From: H111-94 sp034436045
GTDB taxonomy: Bacteria; Chloroflexota; Ktedonobacteria; Ktedonobacterales; Ktedonobacteraceae
Length of the DNA stretch: 23,643 bases
Reading direction: 5' to 3'
NCBI GenBank assembly: GCA_034436045.1
Contig: DAOTVZ010000313.1
Location: 1 to 23,643 of the forward strand
In this document: positions 23,601-23,643 of the stretch, piece after piece
Layout: each line of letters opens with the position of its first letter
Position numbering within the stretch: the stretch's first letter is position 1
Notes under the pieces: generated by a model
Database searches by the model: none
What the model was told of the DNA's origin: nothing
What the model saw: only the letters and a program-made list of their open reading frames with translations
Position numbers and translations under genes: made by a program

Positions 23601-23643
23601 CCATATCCTTAATATCCCAATCTCATCGCTTGCTCGTAGTTGG

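Overview
The window looks like chromosomal DNA of a Ktedonobacteria-type Chloroflexota. This is an inference from gene content: a soluble Ser/Thr kinase fused to a seven-blade WD40 propeller behind an N-terminal zinc ribbon, a KGG-repeat stress protein, a Thermus-type long isocitrate dehydrogenase, a Cys-free double-glycine-leader peptide, several GTG starts and short palindromic intergenic repeats built on GTAGGGGCG. No rRNA, tRNA, CRISPR array or transposase is visible.

Left part (1-10.1 kb) is mostly housekeeping. It holds the C-terminal end of DNA polymerase III alpha (dnaE, +), the zinc-ribbon/kinase/WD40 protein (-), a Gfo/Idh/MocA oxidoreductase (-), a single-domain response regulator whose stop overlaps the start of plsX (+), a KGG-repeat protein (-), a two-gene unit of NADP-type isocitrate dehydrogenase and beta-carbonic anhydrase (+), and an L-lactate permease (-).

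Middle part (10.2-17.7 kb) is accessory metabolism and export. It starts with a compound palindrome and a secreted, C-terminally anchored YncE-like beta-propeller. The 3' end of that gene overlaps by 113 bp, on the opposite strand, a HisD-family dehydrogenase whose zinc-site residues are rearranged. The HisD-like gene shares a unit with an MFS transporter. Divergent from these is a TetR / ABC ATPase / ABC-2 permease operon, followed by a small gene for a ribosomal-peptide-like precursor: a 40-residue leader ending in Gly-Gly and a 64-residue, Cys-free, His-rich core with an acidic tail.

Right part (17.8-23.6 kb) is a co-directional minus-strand cluster that reads like an antiviral island. The order of transcription is an OLD/AAA15-type ATPase, a DUF3226 TOPRIM protein, a small HTH protein with a ParS/MbcA-like C-terminus, then a 1138-residue PLD-SNF2 helicase. 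The first three genes are separated by only 2-3 nt. ATPase plus separate TOPRIM resembles the layout of PARIS (AriA/AriB), but with DUF3226 instead of DUF4435 and with two extra genes. This cluster and the Cys-free GG-leader peptide beside it are the best candidates for something undescribed.
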